Of a stretch of DNA of 64,000 nucleotides, positions 1 through 10,218 are shown in pieces. The notes beneath the pieces were generated by a model, which saw only the letters and a program-made list of their open reading frames with translations, did not search any database and had not been told where the DNA came from. Origin of the DNA: Klebsiella terrigena (GTDB lineage: Bacteria > Pseudomonadota > Gammaproteobacteria > Enterobacterales > Enterobacteriaceae); contig NZ_BJNO01000022.1 in the NCBI RefSeq assembly GCF_006539725.1, positions 1-64,000 on the forward strand, read 5' to 3'. Position 1 is the stretch's first letter, and each line of letters opens with the position of its first letter. The position numbers were made by a program, and so were the translations under genes.

Positions 1-21
1 TCTTTTTTCACCAAAGCGCGC

Positions 22-873
22 CTAAACTGGCAGTTTTTCCAGCGTTTCAAAGCCGTAGCGCTGTAAAACGGGTAAAAGCTGTTCAGTTTCCGCCGTCAGC
101 GCCATGCAGTATGCCAGGTTTGGATCGCTGGATTTCGCATCCGGCGCTTCATGCTCCAGCAGCCAGACGGTGCGACGGGCGATGGCGGCACCGGAATCAA
201 TCATTCGCGTCCCTTCCGGCATCACCTGCTGCAGCTCTTCCTGTAATAGAGGGAAATGGGTGCAGCCCAGCACAACCGTATCAGGCGGTTCGGCCATTCT
301 CAGCCACGGACGAAGAATGCGTCGTAGCTCCTCCAGCGGAACCGGCTCACCGTGCAGCTTCGCTTCCGCCAGCTCAACCAGCTCTGCGGAGCCAAGCATC
401 TCTATCTTGCATTCATTTGCAAAGCGGCTGATCAGCTCGCGCGTATAGGGGCGTTTGACCGTACCGCGCGTCGCCAGCAGGCCAACGACGCCGTTCGCCG
501 TCAAGCGGGCCGCAGGCTTAATCGCCGGAACCACGCCAACAACGGGAAAAGCAAAGCGGTCACGAAGGGCAGGAAGGGAAACGGTACTTGCGGTGTTGCA
601 GGCAATGACGGCCAGCGCCAGCGGATAACGCCGTTGAACCGCGGTGACAATTTCGAGCACGCGCTCAACGATGAACTCTTCGCTCTTCTCCCCGTAAGGA
701 AAAGCCACGTTATCGAAAGCGTAGATGTAATGCAGATTCGGCAGCAGCTGCCGAATCTCATTATAAACCGACAACCCACCGACACCGGAATCAAATACCA
801 GCACGGTGGGGCGTGGATCAGAAGGTGTAGCTGCCAGACAAGTAGTATTCTCGTCCTGCAGTTTGGTAGCCAT
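22..873 (-). CDS. murI: Glutamate racemase
   Basis: MurI interconverts L- and D-glutamate in the cytoplasm and supplies D-Glu for peptidoglycan precursors. The 283-residue protein has the Asp/Glu racemase pattern: DSGVGG at residues 28-33, the first catalytic cysteine in IACNTAS (Cys92) and the second in LGCTHFPLL near residue 204. The ATG at 873 lies inside the end of btuB, so the two genes overlap by 56 bp, the same btuB-murI arrangement as in E. coli. They are probably co-transcribed. In E. coli an rRNA operon follows murI; here the window ends 21 bases after the stop, so that cannot be checked. Confidence 0.97.
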   Translation of the reverse strand: MATKLQDENTTCLAATPSDPRPTVLVFDSGVGGLSVYNEIRQLLPNLHYIYAFDNVAFPYGEKSEEFIVERVLEIVTAVQRRYPLALAVIACNTASTVSLPALRDRFAFPVVGVVPAIKPAARLTANGVVGLLATRGTVKRPYTRELISRFANECKIEMLGSAELVELAEAKLHGEPVPLEELRRILRPWLRMAEPPDTVVLGCTHFPLLQEELQQVMPEGTRMIDSGAAIARRTVWLLEHEAPDAKSSDPNLAYCMALTAETEQLLPVLQRYGFETLEKLPV

Positions 874-2686
874 AAGCTGTCTCGTAATCTTTATCGAACA
901 GGTTGGCTATTTTACCACGAACTGTCAGGCGATCGGTGATCGGATACGCGGCAGATACGTCAAGCGTGCTGTAGCTTGGCAAAATCCTCTGCGTATTATT
1001 GTACTGAGACGTATTGTTATCGTAGCGCTTACCGTAATACTGCCACGACACATCCATATCGACGTTAAACATCGTCCAGTCCACCTGATACTTCGCCTGT
1101 CGCTTGGAGCGTCGGGCAAGGACCTCACCGTTATCATCATTACGCGGGTCAACGTATTGCAACGTCACGCGATGGCTGAAAATACCGGTATCCACGCTTC
1201 CCGTCCATTCAACGCCCTTGATCGTCGCGGCGTTGATATTGTCATACTCGCCTTCGAAGGTGACAGGATCTGAATAGTAGGTAATCAGGTTAGTAATCTT
1301 GTAGTGATACGCCGAGAGGCGCCAGTCCAGCGGCCCGGTGAGCCCTTCAAGCCCGGCTTCCCACTGCTGCGACTCTTCGGGCTTCAGGTTTGGATTTGAG
1401 CTGATTCCAAAGCGGGTAGAACCGAACTGCTGTCCCAGCGAAGGAGCGAGGAAGCCAGTACCGTAGCCCAGGGTCACGCGATAGTTTTCGACAAACTCCC
1501 AGCCGGCAGTGGTCTGCCATGTTCCGTGCCAGCCAAACTGTTCGTCGTGATCTTCACGGCCGGAGGCTTCGAGGGTCACATCGCCAAACTGCTGCTGCCC
1601 GGTCAGATACAGGCCTGTGTTATCGCGCTTGTAGGTGTCCGATAATACCGTATCCGAGGAGGTCAAACGCTGCTGCTGCCAGTCCACGCCAGCGCTCACT
1701 GAACCATGACCGACAATAAGGTTGTTACCCCACTGCAGATTACGCTGGGTCATTCGATCGAGCGTGGTGCCATCATTATAACGGCCATAGATGCTGCTGT
1801 AGTTGTAGTCTTTGACCTTCTGATAGCTGGCAACGAGCTGCGATGAGTAGATCCCGGAGCTGTACTTCAGTCCCGCGTCCCAGCTCTGATTATAGAGCTG
1901 CTCTTCATCTGCGCTGTAGGCTGGGGTGTACGGCGGGCTTCCCAAATCGTAGTCAGTGTTATTGGTGTAGCTACGACCACGGAAGAAGCCATCAAAGCTA
2001 TCGTTAAATTTATGCTCCAGGCTGCCCCAGAATGCTTTGCTGCGGAAGCCGTCGCGATCCTGGTCGTGGTCCCAGGTTGAGTCTGGCTGGACGTTAAAGC
2101 CTTTATTACCCTCATAAGAGCCGGCCACCGTGGCAACCGTATCGCCAAAGCGGTGACGCAGGGTGCCATCATATTGCTGATAGCCTTCAGAACCGACGCC
2201 GGCGGTGATCTTAGATTGTTCTTTATCGGAATGGGTAATGACGTTAATCACGCCCCCCATTGCGCCGGAACCATAAATAGCCGAACGCGGGCCGCGGATG
2301 TATTCCACGCGCTGTACCAGCGACAGCGGGATTTGGTTCAGGTCGGGGTTATTCGTAATACCCGGGCGGGACATGGGGATACCATCGACCAGCACCAGCA
2401 CCTGCTTAGCCTCAGTACCGCGAATAAACAGGGAAGACGTCTGCCCCATTCCTCCGTTCTGCGCGACGTCAACGCCAGGCAGACGACGCATCACATCGTT
2501 TAAATTCTTCGCCTGCCAGCGATCGATATCTTCACGCGTTACCACATCGGTCGGTGCAAGGACCGTACTGACCGGCTGTTGAAAACGATTTGCTGTCACT
2601 ACTAACGTGTCTGAATTGCTGTCTTGCGCCCAGCCGGAAAATGCCGTGACGGAGAGAGCCGTCATCAGCGAAGCTTTTTTAATCAT
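818..2686 (-). CDS. btuB: TonB-dependent vitamin B12 outer-membrane receptor BtuB
   Basis: BtuB takes up cobalamin across the outer membrane using energy from TonB. The 622-residue product opens with a signal peptide of about 20 residues ending AQ, followed by a TonB box (DTLVVTANRF, about residues 26-35). Next comes a plug domain with conserved segments such as NDVMRRLPGVDV and FIRGTEAKQVLVLVDG, and then a long beta-barrel that ends in an aromatic residue (SGSYTF), as expected for BamA-dependent insertion. The ATG at 2686 follows a leader that carries a cobalamin riboswitch, so the gene should be shut down when B12 is plentiful. It overlaps murI downstream. Confidence 0.97.
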   Translation of the reverse strand: MIKKASLMTALSVTAFSGWAQDSNSDTLVVTANRFQQPVSTVLAPTDVVTREDIDRWQAKNLNDVMRRLPGVDVAQNGGMGQTSSLFIRGTEAKQVLVLVDGIPMSRPGITNNPDLNQIPLSLVQRVEYIRGPRSAIYGSGAMGGVINVITHSDKEQSKITAGVGSEGYQQYDGTLRHRFGDTVATVAGSYEGNKGFNVQPDSTWDHDQDRDGFRSKAFWGSLEHKFNDSFDGFFRGRSYTNNTDYDLGSPPYTPAYSADEEQLYNQSWDAGLKYSSGIYSSQLVASYQKVKDYNYSSIYGRYNDGTTLDRMTQRNLQWGNNLIVGHGSVSAGVDWQQQRLTSSDTVLSDTYKRDNTGLYLTGQQQFGDVTLEASGREDHDEQFGWHGTWQTTAGWEFVENYRVTLGYGTGFLAPSLGQQFGSTRFGISSNPNLKPEESQQWEAGLEGLTGPLDWRLSAYHYKITNLITYYSDPVTFEGEYDNINAATIKGVEWTGSVDTGIFSHRVTLQYVDPRNDDNGEVLARRSKRQAKYQVDWTMFNVDMDVSWQYYGKRYDNNTSQYNNTQRILPSYSTLDVSAAYPITDRLTVRGKIANLFDKDYETAYGYQTAGREYYLSGSYTF

Positions 2687-2693
2687 TGTAAAA

Positions 2694-2917
2694 GCATCCG
2701 TAACATATAAAGGATGCCGCGGGTTTCATCAGTAGCACGCGATGATAGAAACCAAATGCGACGTATACCGGCAGGTCTTCGGGCTCGGGGCGTTTTATGG
2801 ATGAGGACTTCCCACCAGATATCGGCAGTGTCTGCAAATTGCGTTCATCCCACCTTCCTTACCGCTGCGCGTCAGCCCCAGATTTACACTGGGTTCCCTT
2901 TTAACTCACAGGACCGG
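2694..2917 (-). promoter_or_regulatory. Cobalamin riboswitch in the btuB leader
   Basis: The minus-strand leader of btuB contains the B12 box GAGCCCGAAGACCTGCC (plus-strand 2770-2786). Upstream are aptamer elements of the family, including AGGGAACCCAGTG and CTGACGCGCAGCGGTAAGG. Just before the start codon a hairpin pairs GCATCC with GGATGC (2694-2717) and hides the ribosome-binding site. This arrangement and much of the primary sequence match the E. coli btuB leader as I recall it. The 5' end near 2917 is inferred from the E. coli transcript start. This region accounts for most of the 361-bp gap between btuB and trmA. Confidence 0.93.
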
Positions 2918-2988
2918 TTACACAATGCTATAATCAGAAACATATAGAAGTCCAGACTTCTATAATTATATTTGATCCCTCATCCGGG

Positions 2989-3024
2989 CTGGACTTCCCT
3001 GATGCTTTCCCTACAATCCCCGCG
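2989..3024 (+). promoter_or_regulatory. Probable trmA promoter with GC-rich discriminator
   Basis: A -35-like CTGGAC (2989-2994) and a -10-like TACAAT (3012-3017) are 17 bp apart. CCCCGCG follows at once. A GC-rich discriminator is typical of stringently controlled promoters, and E. coli trmA is known to be growth-rate and stringently regulated. The promoter call is inferred from sequence. Confidence 0.5.
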
Positions 3025-3048
3025 TACTTATTTTATTCAGGATGCATC

Positions 3049-4149
3049 ATGACCCCCGAACACCTTCCAACCGAACAATATGAAGCGCAGCTGGCAGAGA
3101 AAGTCATTCGTTTGCAAAAAATGATGGCACCTTTTGCCGCACCGGTTCCGGAGGTATTTCGTTCGCCGGTCAGCCACTATCGCATGCGCGCAGAGTTCCG
3201 CCTGTGGCACGATGGGGACGATCTCTACCACATCATGTTTGACCAGCAGACCAAATCGCGAATTCGCGTCGATAGCTTCCCGGCGGCCAGCGAGCTTATC
3301 AATCAGCTGATGGTCGCCATCCTCGATGGCGTGCGCGATAACCCGGTTCTTCGCCATAAGCTGTTCCAGGTCGACTACCTGACGACCATGAGCAACCAGG
3401 CCGTGGTAACGCTGCTGTATCACAAAAAACTCGGTGACGAGTGGCGTCAGCAGGCGGAAGCATTGCGCGACGCGCTGCGCGCGCAAAATCTCAACGTGCA
3501 CCTGATTGGCCGGGCAACCAAAACGAAAATCGAGCTCGATCGGGACTACATCGATGAACGCCTGCCGGTAGCCGGCCGTGAGATGATCTACCGTCAGGTT
3601 GAGAACAGCTTCACCCAGCCAAATGCGGCGATGAATATTCAGATGCTGGAGTGGGCGCTGGAGAGTACGCAGGGGGCAACCGGAGATCTGCTGGAGCTAT
3701 ACTGCGGCAACGGCAACTTCTCCCTGGCGCTGGCGCGTAATTTCGATCGCGTGCTGGCCACGGAAATCGCTAAACCTTCCGTCGCCGCGGCGCAGTACAA
3801 CATTGCGGCCAACCATATCGATAACGTGCAGATTATCCGCATGGCGGCAGAGGAGTTTACTCAGGCAATGAACGGCGTGCGGGAGTTTACTCGCCTGCAG
3901 GGTATCGATCTGAAAAGCTACCGCTGTGAGACGATTTTTGTCGATCCGCCGCGCAGCGGGCTGGATAGCGAAACCGAGAAAATGGTGCAGGCGTATCCGC
4001 GAATTCTGTACATCTCCTGCAACCCGGAGACGCTCTGTCAGAACCTGGAAACCCTCAGCCAGACCCACGATATTACGCGTCTGGCGCTGTTCGATCAGTT
4101 CCCGTACACCCATCATATGGAATGCGGCGTCTTATTAACCCGCAGGTAG
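3049..4149 (+). CDS. trmA: tRNA (uracil(54)-C5)-methyltransferase
   Basis: TrmA makes ribothymidine at position 54 of the T-loop in tRNAs using S-adenosylmethionine. The 366-residue protein has the same length as the E. coli enzyme. It shows the SAM-binding stretch [16 protein letters not shown] (about 214-229), the motif FVDPPRSGL (about 297-305) and the catalytic nucleophile in ISCNPETL (Cys324 by E. coli numbering). It is transcribed divergently from btuB and faces yijD. No part appears missing. Confidence 0.97.
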   Translation: MTPEHLPTEQYEAQLAEKVIRLQKMMAPFAAPVPEVFRSPVSHYRMRAEFRLWHDGDDLYHIMFDQQTKSRIRVDSFPAASELINQLMVAILDGVRDNPVLRHKLFQVDYLTTMSNQAVVTLLYHKKLGDEWRQQAEALRDALRAQNLNVHLIGRATKTKIELDRDYIDERLPVAGREMIYRQVENSFTQPNAAMNIQMLEWALESTQGATGDLLELYCGNGNFSLALARNFDRVLATEIAKPSVAAAQYNIAANHIDNVQIIRMAAEEFTQAMNGVREFTRLQGIDLKSYRCETIFVDPPRSGLDSETEKMVQAYPRILYISCNPETLCQNLETLSQTHDITRLALFDQFPYTHHMECGVLLTRR

Positions 4150-4159
4150 GCGATGTTCA

Positions 4160-4192
4160 CAGAACCCGGCCCGCGATGCCTGCCGGGTTCTG
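4160..4192. terminator. Hairpin between convergent trmA and yijD
   Basis: An 11-bp perfect stem, CAGAACCCGGC (4160-4170) with GCCGGGTTCTG (4182-4192), encloses an 11-nt loop. It sits between two convergent genes, which suggests termination or 3'-end protection. Neither strand has a clear U-run, so it is not a textbook intrinsic terminator. Confidence 0.5.
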
Positions 4193-4203
4193 ACATAAAG
4201 CGG

Positions 4204-4563
4204 TTACTCTGCCGCCGCATCCTTCCGGTTACGCACCCGGTAGCCTATCCAGAATACCGTAATGACCGACAGCACGGCCGGGAAGAAGTTAGAGCCGATG
4301 TCCGGATATTCCGCACGCACCACGGTGCTATATAGCAGAACCCCGAGAATGAAACAGGCAGCAGCCAGGCCCGGCAGCCCCACGGGCATACTCCGGTTCT
4401 GATAGCGCTGGTGCAGACAGTAGACCGTCAGCAGCAGAGAAAGTACCGGGAAAATGGAAAAGGGAACAATCGAGCTGAACAACGCGGCGAAGGTTCCGTT
4501 AATCGACAGGCCAGCGATCAGCGCCAGCAGCAGCGTACCTTTATCTTGAACTGAGTGTTTCAT
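4204..4563 (-). CDS. yijD: YijD family inner-membrane protein (DUF1422)
   Basis: This 119-residue protein has about four hydrophobic segments, including [19 protein letters not shown] near the start and [16 protein letters not shown] near the end, and a charged C-terminus. It matches E. coli YijD in length and position. Its function is not established. It lies 15 bp downstream of fabR in the same direction, so it is probably co-transcribed with that regulator of unsaturated fatty-acid synthesis. That hints at a membrane-lipid role, but only by context. Confidence 0.9.
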   Translation of the reverse strand: MKHSVQDKGTLLLALIAGLSINGTFAALFSSIVPFSIFPVLSLLLTVYCLHQRYQNRSMPVGLPGLAAACFILGVLLYSTVVRAEYPDIGSNFFPAVLSVITVFWIGYRVRNRKDAAAE

Positions 4564-4578
4564 TGCTCGTCCTTCACG

Positions 4579-5211
4579 TTATACGGAATGATTTGATATT
4601 TTTTCTTGTTCACGGCGATACCAGTAATACGCGCCTTTCGAGATCATTCTCAGCTGCAGCACCAGCCGTTCTTCCAGCTGTCGGCGCTGTTCAGGCCCGA
4701 CGTCCAGCGCCTCAGCGCCGGCGCTAAATACGATGGTGACCATCGCTTCGGCCTGCGCTTCAGTAAAGGCGCGCGGCATGTGGTTTTCGATTTCTAAATA
4801 GTCGGCAAGTTCCGCAATGAAATGCTGAATCTCGCGCGCCACGGCGGCACGAAACGCCGCAGACGTACCGGAGCGTTCGCGTAGCAGCAGGCGAAAAGCG
4901 TTCGGGTTATTGCCGATAAACTCCATAAAGGTGGAGACCGAGGTGCGAATCACGCTGCCGCCTTTGGCAATACGCTGGCGCGCCTGGCGCATCAGCTGAC
5001 GCAGCATCAGCCCGCTCTCATCGACCATGGTCAGACCGAGCTCATCGACATCGCGAAAATGACGATAAAAGGAGGTCGGTGCGATCCCCGCCTCACGCGC
5101 AACTTCACGCAGGCTTAAGCTGGCGAAACTCCGTTCGGCGCTAAGTTGGCTAAATGCCGCTTCTACCAGCGAACGCCGGGTTTTCTCTTTTTGTAGCGCT
5201 CTTACGCCCAT
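4579..5211 (-). CDS. fabR: TetR-family repressor of unsaturated fatty-acid synthesis FabR
   Basis: FabR represses fabB and fabA in response to the ratio of unsaturated to saturated acyl thioesters. The N-terminal TetR helix-turn-helix is clear ([20 protein letters not shown], about residues 33-52). I chose the ATG at 5211, giving MGVRAL as in E. coli, over the in-frame GTG one codon upstream; the product is then 210 residues. The last residues (ISNHSV) differ from and are shorter than the E. coli tail, a minor divergence outside the DNA-binding and ligand domains. It is divergent from sthA and followed by yijD. Confidence 0.93.
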   Translation of the reverse strand: MGVRALQKEKTRRSLVEAAFSQLSAERSFASLSLREVAREAGIAPTSFYRHFRDVDELGLTMVDESGLMLRQLMRQARQRIAKGGSVIRTSVSTFMEFIGNNPNAFRLLLRERSGTSAAFRAAVAREIQHFIAELADYLEIENHMPRAFTEAQAEAMVTIVFSAGAEALDVGPEQRRQLEERLVLQLRMISKGAYYWYRREQEKISNHSV

Positions 5212-5409
5212 CACGTTGTATGAATCCTTCCAATAGCCCTGCTGGCACTATACCAGAGATAAAACTAATCGGTTTACACTGGTTTGTGAAAGATTGTTTA
5301 CGAGCCGATCATGCTTTTATGCCGCAAAAAAGCACAACGATAATTGGGTTAAACTGCGGCGAATGTTATCATCGTGTTTATTTTCTGTATAAAACAGGTG
5401 AGTAATGCC

Positions 5410-6810
5410 ATGTCGCACTCTTGGGATTATGATGCAATAGTAATTGGTTCCGGCCCCGGCGGCGAAGGCGCTGCGATGGGACTGGTTAAGCAGGGAGCAC
5501 GCGTTGCCGTTATTGAACGCTACCATAACGTCGGCGGTGGCTGTACCCACTGGGGAACCATCCCGTCGAAAGCGCTCCGCCATGCCGTCAGCCGTATTAT
5601 CGAGTTCAACCAAAACCCTCTCTACAGCGACCACTCCCGCCTTCTTCGCTCCTCCTTCGCCGACATTCTTAACCATGCCGACAGCGTCATTAACCAGCAG
5701 ACCCATATGCGTCAGGGATTCTATGAGCGCAACCACTGCGAAATCCTGCAGGGCAACGCGCACTTCGTTGATGAACATACGCTGGCCCTGGAGTGTCACG
5801 ACGGCACCGTTGAAACGGTCACCGCAGAAAAATTCGTTATCGCCTGCGGCTCCCGCCCGTATCACCCGGCGGATGTCGATTTTTCCCACCCGCGCGTGTA
5901 CGACAGCGACTCCATCCTCAGCCTTCAGCACGAGCCGCGCCATGTGATCATCTACGGCGCAGGGGTCATCGGCTGCGAATACGCGTCAATCTTCCGCGGT
6001 ATGGAAGTGAAGGTGGATCTGATCAACACCCGCGATAGGCTGCTGGCGTTCCTCGATCAGGAGATGTCCGACTCCCTCTCCTATCACTTCTGGAACAGCG
6101 GCGTGGTGATTCGTCACAACGAAGAGTACGAGAAGATTGAAGCCGTGGATGATGGCGTGATCATGCATCTGAAATCGGGCAAAAAGCTGAAGGCGGACTG
6201 CCTGCTGTATGCCAACGGTCGTACCGGCAATACCGACTCCCTGGCGCTGGAAAATATCGGTCTGCAGACCGACAGCCGCGGCCAGCTGAAGGTCAACAGC
6301 ATGTACCAGACCGCGCTGCCGCATATCTATGCCGTTGGCGACGTCATTGGCTATCCGAGCCTGGCTTCGGCCGCTTACGATCAGGGACGCATCGCCGCGC
6401 AGGCGCTGATTAAAGGCGAGGCTTCGGCCCATCTGATTGAAGACATTCCGACCGGCATCTATACCATTCCGGAAATCAGCTCGGTGGGTAAAACCGAACA
6501 GCAGCTGACCGCCATGAAGGTCCCTTATGAAGTGGGCCGCGCGCAGTTCAAGCATCTGGCGCGCGCGCAGATCGTCGGGATGAGCGTGGGAACCTTGAAA
6601 ATCCTGTTCCACAGGGAAACCAAAGAGATCCTGGGTATTCATTGCTTTGGCGAGCGCGCGGCCGAGATTATTCACATCGGCCAGGCGATTATGGAGCAGA
6701 AAGGTGGCGGTAACACCATTGAGTACTTCGTCAACACCACCTTTAACTACCCGACGATGGCGGAAGCCTATCGGGTAGCGGCGTTAAATGGCTTAAACCG
6801 CCTGTTTTAA
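5410..6810 (+). CDS. sthA: Soluble pyridine nucleotide transhydrogenase
   Basis: SthA is a cytoplasmic FAD enzyme that moves reducing equivalents between NADPH and NAD+. The N-terminal FAD-binding fold is [16 protein letters not shown] (about residues 9-24). A second Rossmann motif, [13 protein letters not shown], lies near residue 181. The dimerisation domain is C-terminal. In place of the redox cysteine pair of lipoamide dehydrogenases there is [13 protein letters not shown], with a single cysteine, as usual for SthA. I placed the start at 5410 (MSHSWDYD, 466 residues as in E. coli) although the frame stays open 12 codons upstream. It converges on oxyR with an 18-bp overlap. Confidence 0.97.
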   Translation: MSHSWDYDAIVIGSGPGGEGAAMGLVKQGARVAVIERYHNVGGGCTHWGTIPSKALRHAVSRIIEFNQNPLYSDHSRLLRSSFADILNHADSVINQQTHMRQGFYERNHCEILQGNAHFVDEHTLALECHDGTVETVTAEKFVIACGSRPYHPADVDFSHPRVYDSDSILSLQHEPRHVIIYGAGVIGCEYASIFRGMEVKVDLINTRDRLLAFLDQEMSDSLSYHFWNSGVVIRHNEEYEKIEAVDDGVIMHLKSGKKLKADCLLYANGRTGNTDSLALENIGLQTDSRGQLKVNSMYQTALPHIYAVGDVIGYPSLASAAYDQGRIAAQALIKGEASAHLIEDIPTGIYTIPEISSVGKTEQQLTAMKVPYEVGRAQFKHLARAQIVGMSVGTLKILFHRETKEILGIHCFGERAAEIIHIGQAIMEQKGGGNTIEYFVNTTFNYPTMAEAYRVAALNGLNRLF

Positions 6811-7710
6811 CGCTTCATCGAAGTGGCCATCCATGGTGCTACGGATGGCCTCCGCCAGATGTTCATAGCGGCTGCGCAGCGGCGAACCGGGGCGATAAAC
6901 CAGCCCAATGGTGCGTCGCGGCTCAGGCTTAATGCACGGAATGTACACCACGCCATCTCGCCTTCTCTCCTGCGGCACCGCGAGCGCAGGCAGCAGGGTA
7001 ATTCCACTCCCGGCAGCAACCATGTTGCGCAGCGTTTCAAGACTGGTGGCGCGGAAATGGGTATCTTCATCGGCGCCGGCCTCAAAACAGAAGCCCATCG
7101 CCTGATCGCGCAGGCAGTGGCCATCTTCCAGCATCAGCAGCTTTTCCCCGGCTAAATCGGACATCGGCACGCGGTCGCGGTTCGCCCACGGGTGATCTTC
7201 ATAGATAGCCAGCATCATCGGCTCATCAAACAGCGGCACCTCAATAAAGGCTTCGCTCTCTTTAACCAGCGCCAGGATAGCGCAGTCAAGCTTGCCGCTA
7301 TCCAGCTGGGCCAGCAGCTGATGGGTTTGGGCCTCATGCAGATACATTTCCAGCTTGGGAAAAGTCTGGTGCAGCATCGGGATAATCTGCGGCAGCAGAT
7401 ACGGGCCAATCGTTGGGATCAGGCCAATATGCAGCGGCCCGGACATTGTCTCGCCCTGTTGGCTTGCCATTTCCTTGAGCACTTTTACTTCGCGCAACAC
7501 CGTACGCGCCTGATCCACCAGCAGCAGCCCCGCCTGGGTAAACAGAACCTTACGGCTGGTACGCTCCAGCAGCATGACCCCAAGCTCATCCTCCAGCTTG
7601 CGGATTTGCCCGCTAAGCGTGGGTTGGCTGACGTGGCAAGAGTCCGCCGCGCGCCGGAAGTGGCGGTGCTCGGCTAGCGCAACCAGGTATTCAAGATCGC
7701 GAATATTCAT
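6793..7710 (-). CDS. oxyR: LysR-type peroxide sensor OxyR
   Basis: OxyR activates the hydrogen peroxide regulon after disulfide formation. The protein has 305 residues as in E. coli, with an N-terminal winged helix-turn-helix ([20 protein letters not shown]) and a C-terminal sensing domain. It carries the redox pair in [11 protein letters not shown] (Cys199 and Cys208 by E. coli numbering). The gene is divergent from the small RNA gene oxyS, and the shared region carries an ATAG/CTAT-rich operator. Its 3' end overlaps sthA by 18 bp. Confidence 0.97.
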   Translation of the reverse strand: MNIRDLEYLVALAEHRHFRRAADSCHVSQPTLSGQIRKLEDELGVMLLERTSRKVLFTQAGLLLVDQARTVLREVKVLKEMASQQGETMSGPLHIGLIPTIGPYLLPQIIPMLHQTFPKLEMYLHEAQTHQLLAQLDSGKLDCAILALVKESEAFIEVPLFDEPMMLAIYEDHPWANRDRVPMSDLAGEKLLMLEDGHCLRDQAMGFCFEAGADEDTHFRATSLETLRNMVAAGSGITLLPALAVPQERRRDGVVYIPCIKPEPRRTIGLVYRPGSPLRSRYEHLAEAIRSTMDGHFDEALKQAV

Positions 7711-7730
7711 TATTCATCCTCCGTCGCCAT

Positions 7731-7797
7731 GATAGTTCATGGCGATAGATAGCATAGCAACGAACGATTATCCCTATCAAGTTTTCTGTTCAATAAT
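7731..7797. promoter_or_regulatory. oxyR-oxyS shared regulatory region
   Basis: The stretch contains repeated ATAG/CTAT elements (GATAG at 7731, CGATAGATAG at 7744-7753, CCCTATC at 7772-7778), which resemble the spaced OxyR contacts known at this locus in E. coli. A -10-like CAATAAT (7791-7797) is well placed for an oxyS start near 7805. Exact footprints cannot be read from sequence. Confidence 0.65.
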
Positions 7798-7804
7798 AAA
7801 CCCA

Positions 7805-7910
7805 GAAACGAGGCCGGTATCAGAAAATCACCGTATAGCCTCAGCGCTTTCCCTGACCGAACAACTAAAGCCAACGTGAACTTTTGCGGACCTCGTGTCC
7901 GCTTTTTTTT
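7805..7910 (+). ncRNA. oxyS: OxyS, peroxide-induced small RNA
   Basis: OxyS is an Hfq-dependent RNA induced by OxyR that represses targets such as fhlA and rpoS in E. coli. The 3' half is strongly conserved: AACTAAAGCCAACGTGAAC is identical to the E. coli RNA as I recall it, and it leads into the terminator hairpin GCGGAC-CTCGT-GTCCGC (7886-7902) and a run of T. The 5' half starts GAAACG as in E. coli but then differs. It can still form a stem, GAGGC with GCCTC plus GAAA with TTTC. It is divergent from oxyR and sits in the usual place before argH. Confidence 0.92.
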
Positions 7911-7916
7911 TTGCAT

Positions 7917-7943
7917 AAAAAAGCCCGAGCATCGCTCGAGCTT
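7917..7943 (-). terminator. argH (argCBH) intrinsic terminator
   Basis: On the minus strand, AAGCTCGAGC pairs with GCTCGGGCTT around a GAT loop, with one mismatched pair, and a U-run follows. It lies 49 bp beyond the argH stop and points away from oxyS. Confidence 0.8.
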
Positions 7944-7991
7944 CTCATTTTCGTTGCCTGAGACACCGCTCAGGGCCAGCGGGCTCCCGGT

Positions 7992-9365
7992 TTACGCCAG
8001 GCGCTGCTGTGCATCGGCGATCGCCTGCGCAACCTGCTTCGGCGAAACGCCACCTTTGGCCGCGCGCTTATCCAGGCAGGACTGCAGCGACAGAATCGGG
8101 TAGACATCATCGGCAATCACGCTGCTAAATTTCTGCAGGTCGGCCAGCGCCAGCGCTTCCAGCGGCTTACCTTGCGCAATCGCCTCGACTACCGCTTCGC
8201 CGACAATATGGTGCGCTTCACGGAAAGGTACGCCTTTCGCCACCAGGTAATCCGCCAGCTCGGTCGCATTGGCATAACCCTGCTGCGCCGCTTCTTCGCA
8301 ACGCGGGCGCTTCACCTGAATGCCGTCCAGCACCAGCGCGGCCATATGCAGGCAGTCAAGCCAGGTGTCGAGCGCGTCAAACAGCCCTTCTTTATCTTCC
8401 TGCATATCCTTGTTGTAGGCCAACGGCAGGCCTTTCAGCGTCATCATCATACCGGTCAGCGCGCCCTGAACGCGGCCGCACTTGCCGCGGATCAGCTCCA
8501 GCGCGTCCGGGTTTTTTTTCTGCGGCATCAGGGATGAGCCGGAGGTCACGCGATCGGAGAGCTCAATAAAGCCCGCTTCACCGGTATTAAAGAAAATCAG
8601 ATCTTCAGCAAAACGCGACAGGTGCACCATCCCAATCGAGGCGCCGGAAAGCAGCTCCAGCACGTGGTCACGGTCGGAGACGCTATCGAGGCTATTGCGG
8701 GTCGCCGAGGCGAAGCCCAGCCAGCCGGCCAGCTGCTCGCGATCGATTTCATAGGCGGTCCCCGCCAGCGCACCGCTGCCCAGCGGGCTGACGTCGAGGC
8801 GCTTCAGGGAGTCCTGCAGACGGCTTTCATCGCGCGCCAGCATCTCTACATAGGCCAGGCACCAGTGGGCAAAGGTCACCGGCTGCGCGCGCTGCAGGTG
8901 GGTGTAGCCCGGCATCACGGCATCCTGATTACTCTGCGCCGTTTCAACCAGCGCGCCCTGCAGCTGGCGATTCGCAGAAAGCAGCTCGGCGATAGTGTCC
9001 TTGCACCACAGCTTGAGGTCCGTCGCCACCTGATCGTTACGGCTACGGCCGGTATGCAGCTTCTTACCCAGCTGGCCGACTTTGTCGATCAGCTTGCCTT
9101 CCACCCAGCTGTGAATATCTTCAGCATCGCTTTCAAGGATTTGCTGCGGGTTAGCCCGCACCTCTTCCAGCAGGATGCCCAGCGCCTCTTCCAGCTCCAG
9201 CTGTTCGCTGGCGCTCAACACGCCAACCGTCACCAGCGCTTTGGACCAGGCAACAGAGCCAATGATATCCTGCTCCGCCAGGCGATAGTCGAAGCGCAAA
9301 GAGTCGTTGAACTGTTTGAACCGCTGATCTGCTGCCTGAGTAAAACGCCCGCCCCAAAGTGCCAT
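7992..9365 (-). CDS. argH: Argininosuccinate lyase
   Basis: ArgH performs the last step of arginine synthesis, splitting argininosuccinate into arginine and fumarate. The 457-residue protein has the fumarase/aspartase superfamily signature [12 protein letters not shown] (about 280-291, holding the catalytic serine loop), plus [12 protein letters not shown] and [13 protein letters not shown]. It is the last gene of argCBH. The 70-bp gap after argB can form an imperfect hairpin (GGGGAGC with GCTTCCC, around 9396-9420), which may tune its expression relative to argB. Confidence 0.97.
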   Translation of the reverse strand: MALWGGRFTQAADQRFKQFNDSLRFDYRLAEQDIIGSVAWSKALVTVGVLSASEQLELEEALGILLEEVRANPQQILESDAEDIHSWVEGKLIDKVGQLGKKLHTGRSRNDQVATDLKLWCKDTIAELLSANRQLQGALVETAQSNQDAVMPGYTHLQRAQPVTFAHWCLAYVEMLARDESRLQDSLKRLDVSPLGSGALAGTAYEIDREQLAGWLGFASATRNSLDSVSDRDHVLELLSGASIGMVHLSRFAEDLIFFNTGEAGFIELSDRVTSGSSLMPQKKNPDALELIRGKCGRVQGALTGMMMTLKGLPLAYNKDMQEDKEGLFDALDTWLDCLHMAALVLDGIQVKRPRCEEAAQQGYANATELADYLVAKGVPFREAHHIVGEAVVEAIAQGKPLEALALADLQKFSSVIADDVYPILSLQSCLDKRAAKGGVSPKQVAQAIADAQQRLA

Positions 9366-9435
9366 AATGTGATTCCTTCAAATTTGTTTATTTCTGCCGG
9401 GAAGCCCTGCGCTCCCCGTCTGCAAATGTTTTCAA

Positions 9436-10212
9436 TCAGGCCAGAATACGCGTACCGATCGGCGTGCCGTTAAACAGCGCCGGCAGCTGCTCCGCGTGGC
9501 GCCAGGAGGCAATATCCACCGGGCGACCCAGCGCGCGTGCCGCATCCAGCGCGGCGTTCACTTTTACGATCATGCCGTCGGTAATAATACCCTGTTCAAT
9601 CAGCTGTTCCGCCTTCTCCGCGGTCATCTCCGCGATGCGCTGACCTTTGCCATCCAGGATACCGCTGACGTCGGAAAGCAGGATCAGATCGGCGCCGAGC
9701 GTAGCCGCCAGCGCGGTCGCGGCCTGATCGGCGTTGACGTTCATCAGCAGCCCTTCATCGGTTACGCCGATAGAGCTCACCACCGGCAGGTAGCCGCCCG
9801 CCAGCAGGGTATTAATCAGCGCCGGCGAGCCCGGCTGGGCCAGGCCAACGTGCCCCAGATCTTCGGCAAGCTGGGTCACCTTAACGCTATCGCCATCGCC
9901 GAGGAACAGGCCTACGCTGGCAATGCCGTGCTTTTTCGCCCACGCCAGCAGCGTTTTATTGGCGGTGCCCGCCAGCGCGCCGGTAATAATGTCGATTTGA
10001 TCCGCCGGCGTTACCCGCAGCCCATTTTTCTTGCTTACCGGCAGGTTAAGCTGCTTCATCAGCTCATCGACCACGCAGCCGCCGCCGTGCACGATAATCA
10101 GCGGACGCTGATGCGTTTCACGGTAGTTCACCAGCGCGGTAAACAGGCGCTCCAGCGCTTCTTCGCTATCCAGCAGCACGCCGCCGAGTTTGATAATTAA
10201 TGGGTTCATCAT
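9436..10212 (-). CDS. argB: N-acetylglutamate kinase
   Basis: ArgB phosphorylates N-acetyl-L-glutamate, the second step of arginine synthesis. The amino-acid kinase fold is evident: [11 protein letters not shown] near the N-terminus (ATP-binding lysine), [12 protein letters not shown] and, later, [16 protein letters not shown] start it at the ATG at 10212 (MMNPL, 258 residues as in E. coli) rather than the in-frame GTG one codon upstream. Only 6 bp separate it from argC, so the two are translated from one message. Confidence 0.97.
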   Translation of the reverse strand: MMNPLIIKLGGVLLDSEEALERLFTALVNYRETHQRPLIIVHGGGCVVDELMKQLNLPVSKKNGLRVTPADQIDIITGALAGTANKTLLAWAKKHGIASVGLFLGDGDSVKVTQLAEDLGHVGLAQPGSPALINTLLAGGYLPVVSSIGVTDEGLLMNVNADQAATALAATLGADLILLSDVSGILDGKGQRIAEMTAEKAEQLIEQGIITDGMIVKVNAALDAARALGRPVDIASWRHAEQLPALFNGTPIGTRILA

Positions 10213-10218
10213 CACACC

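Noticed and set aside
8622-9473. 283-codon plus-strand frame opposite argH
   Set aside because: Antisense to a conserved enzyme with complete motifs; no family similarity.
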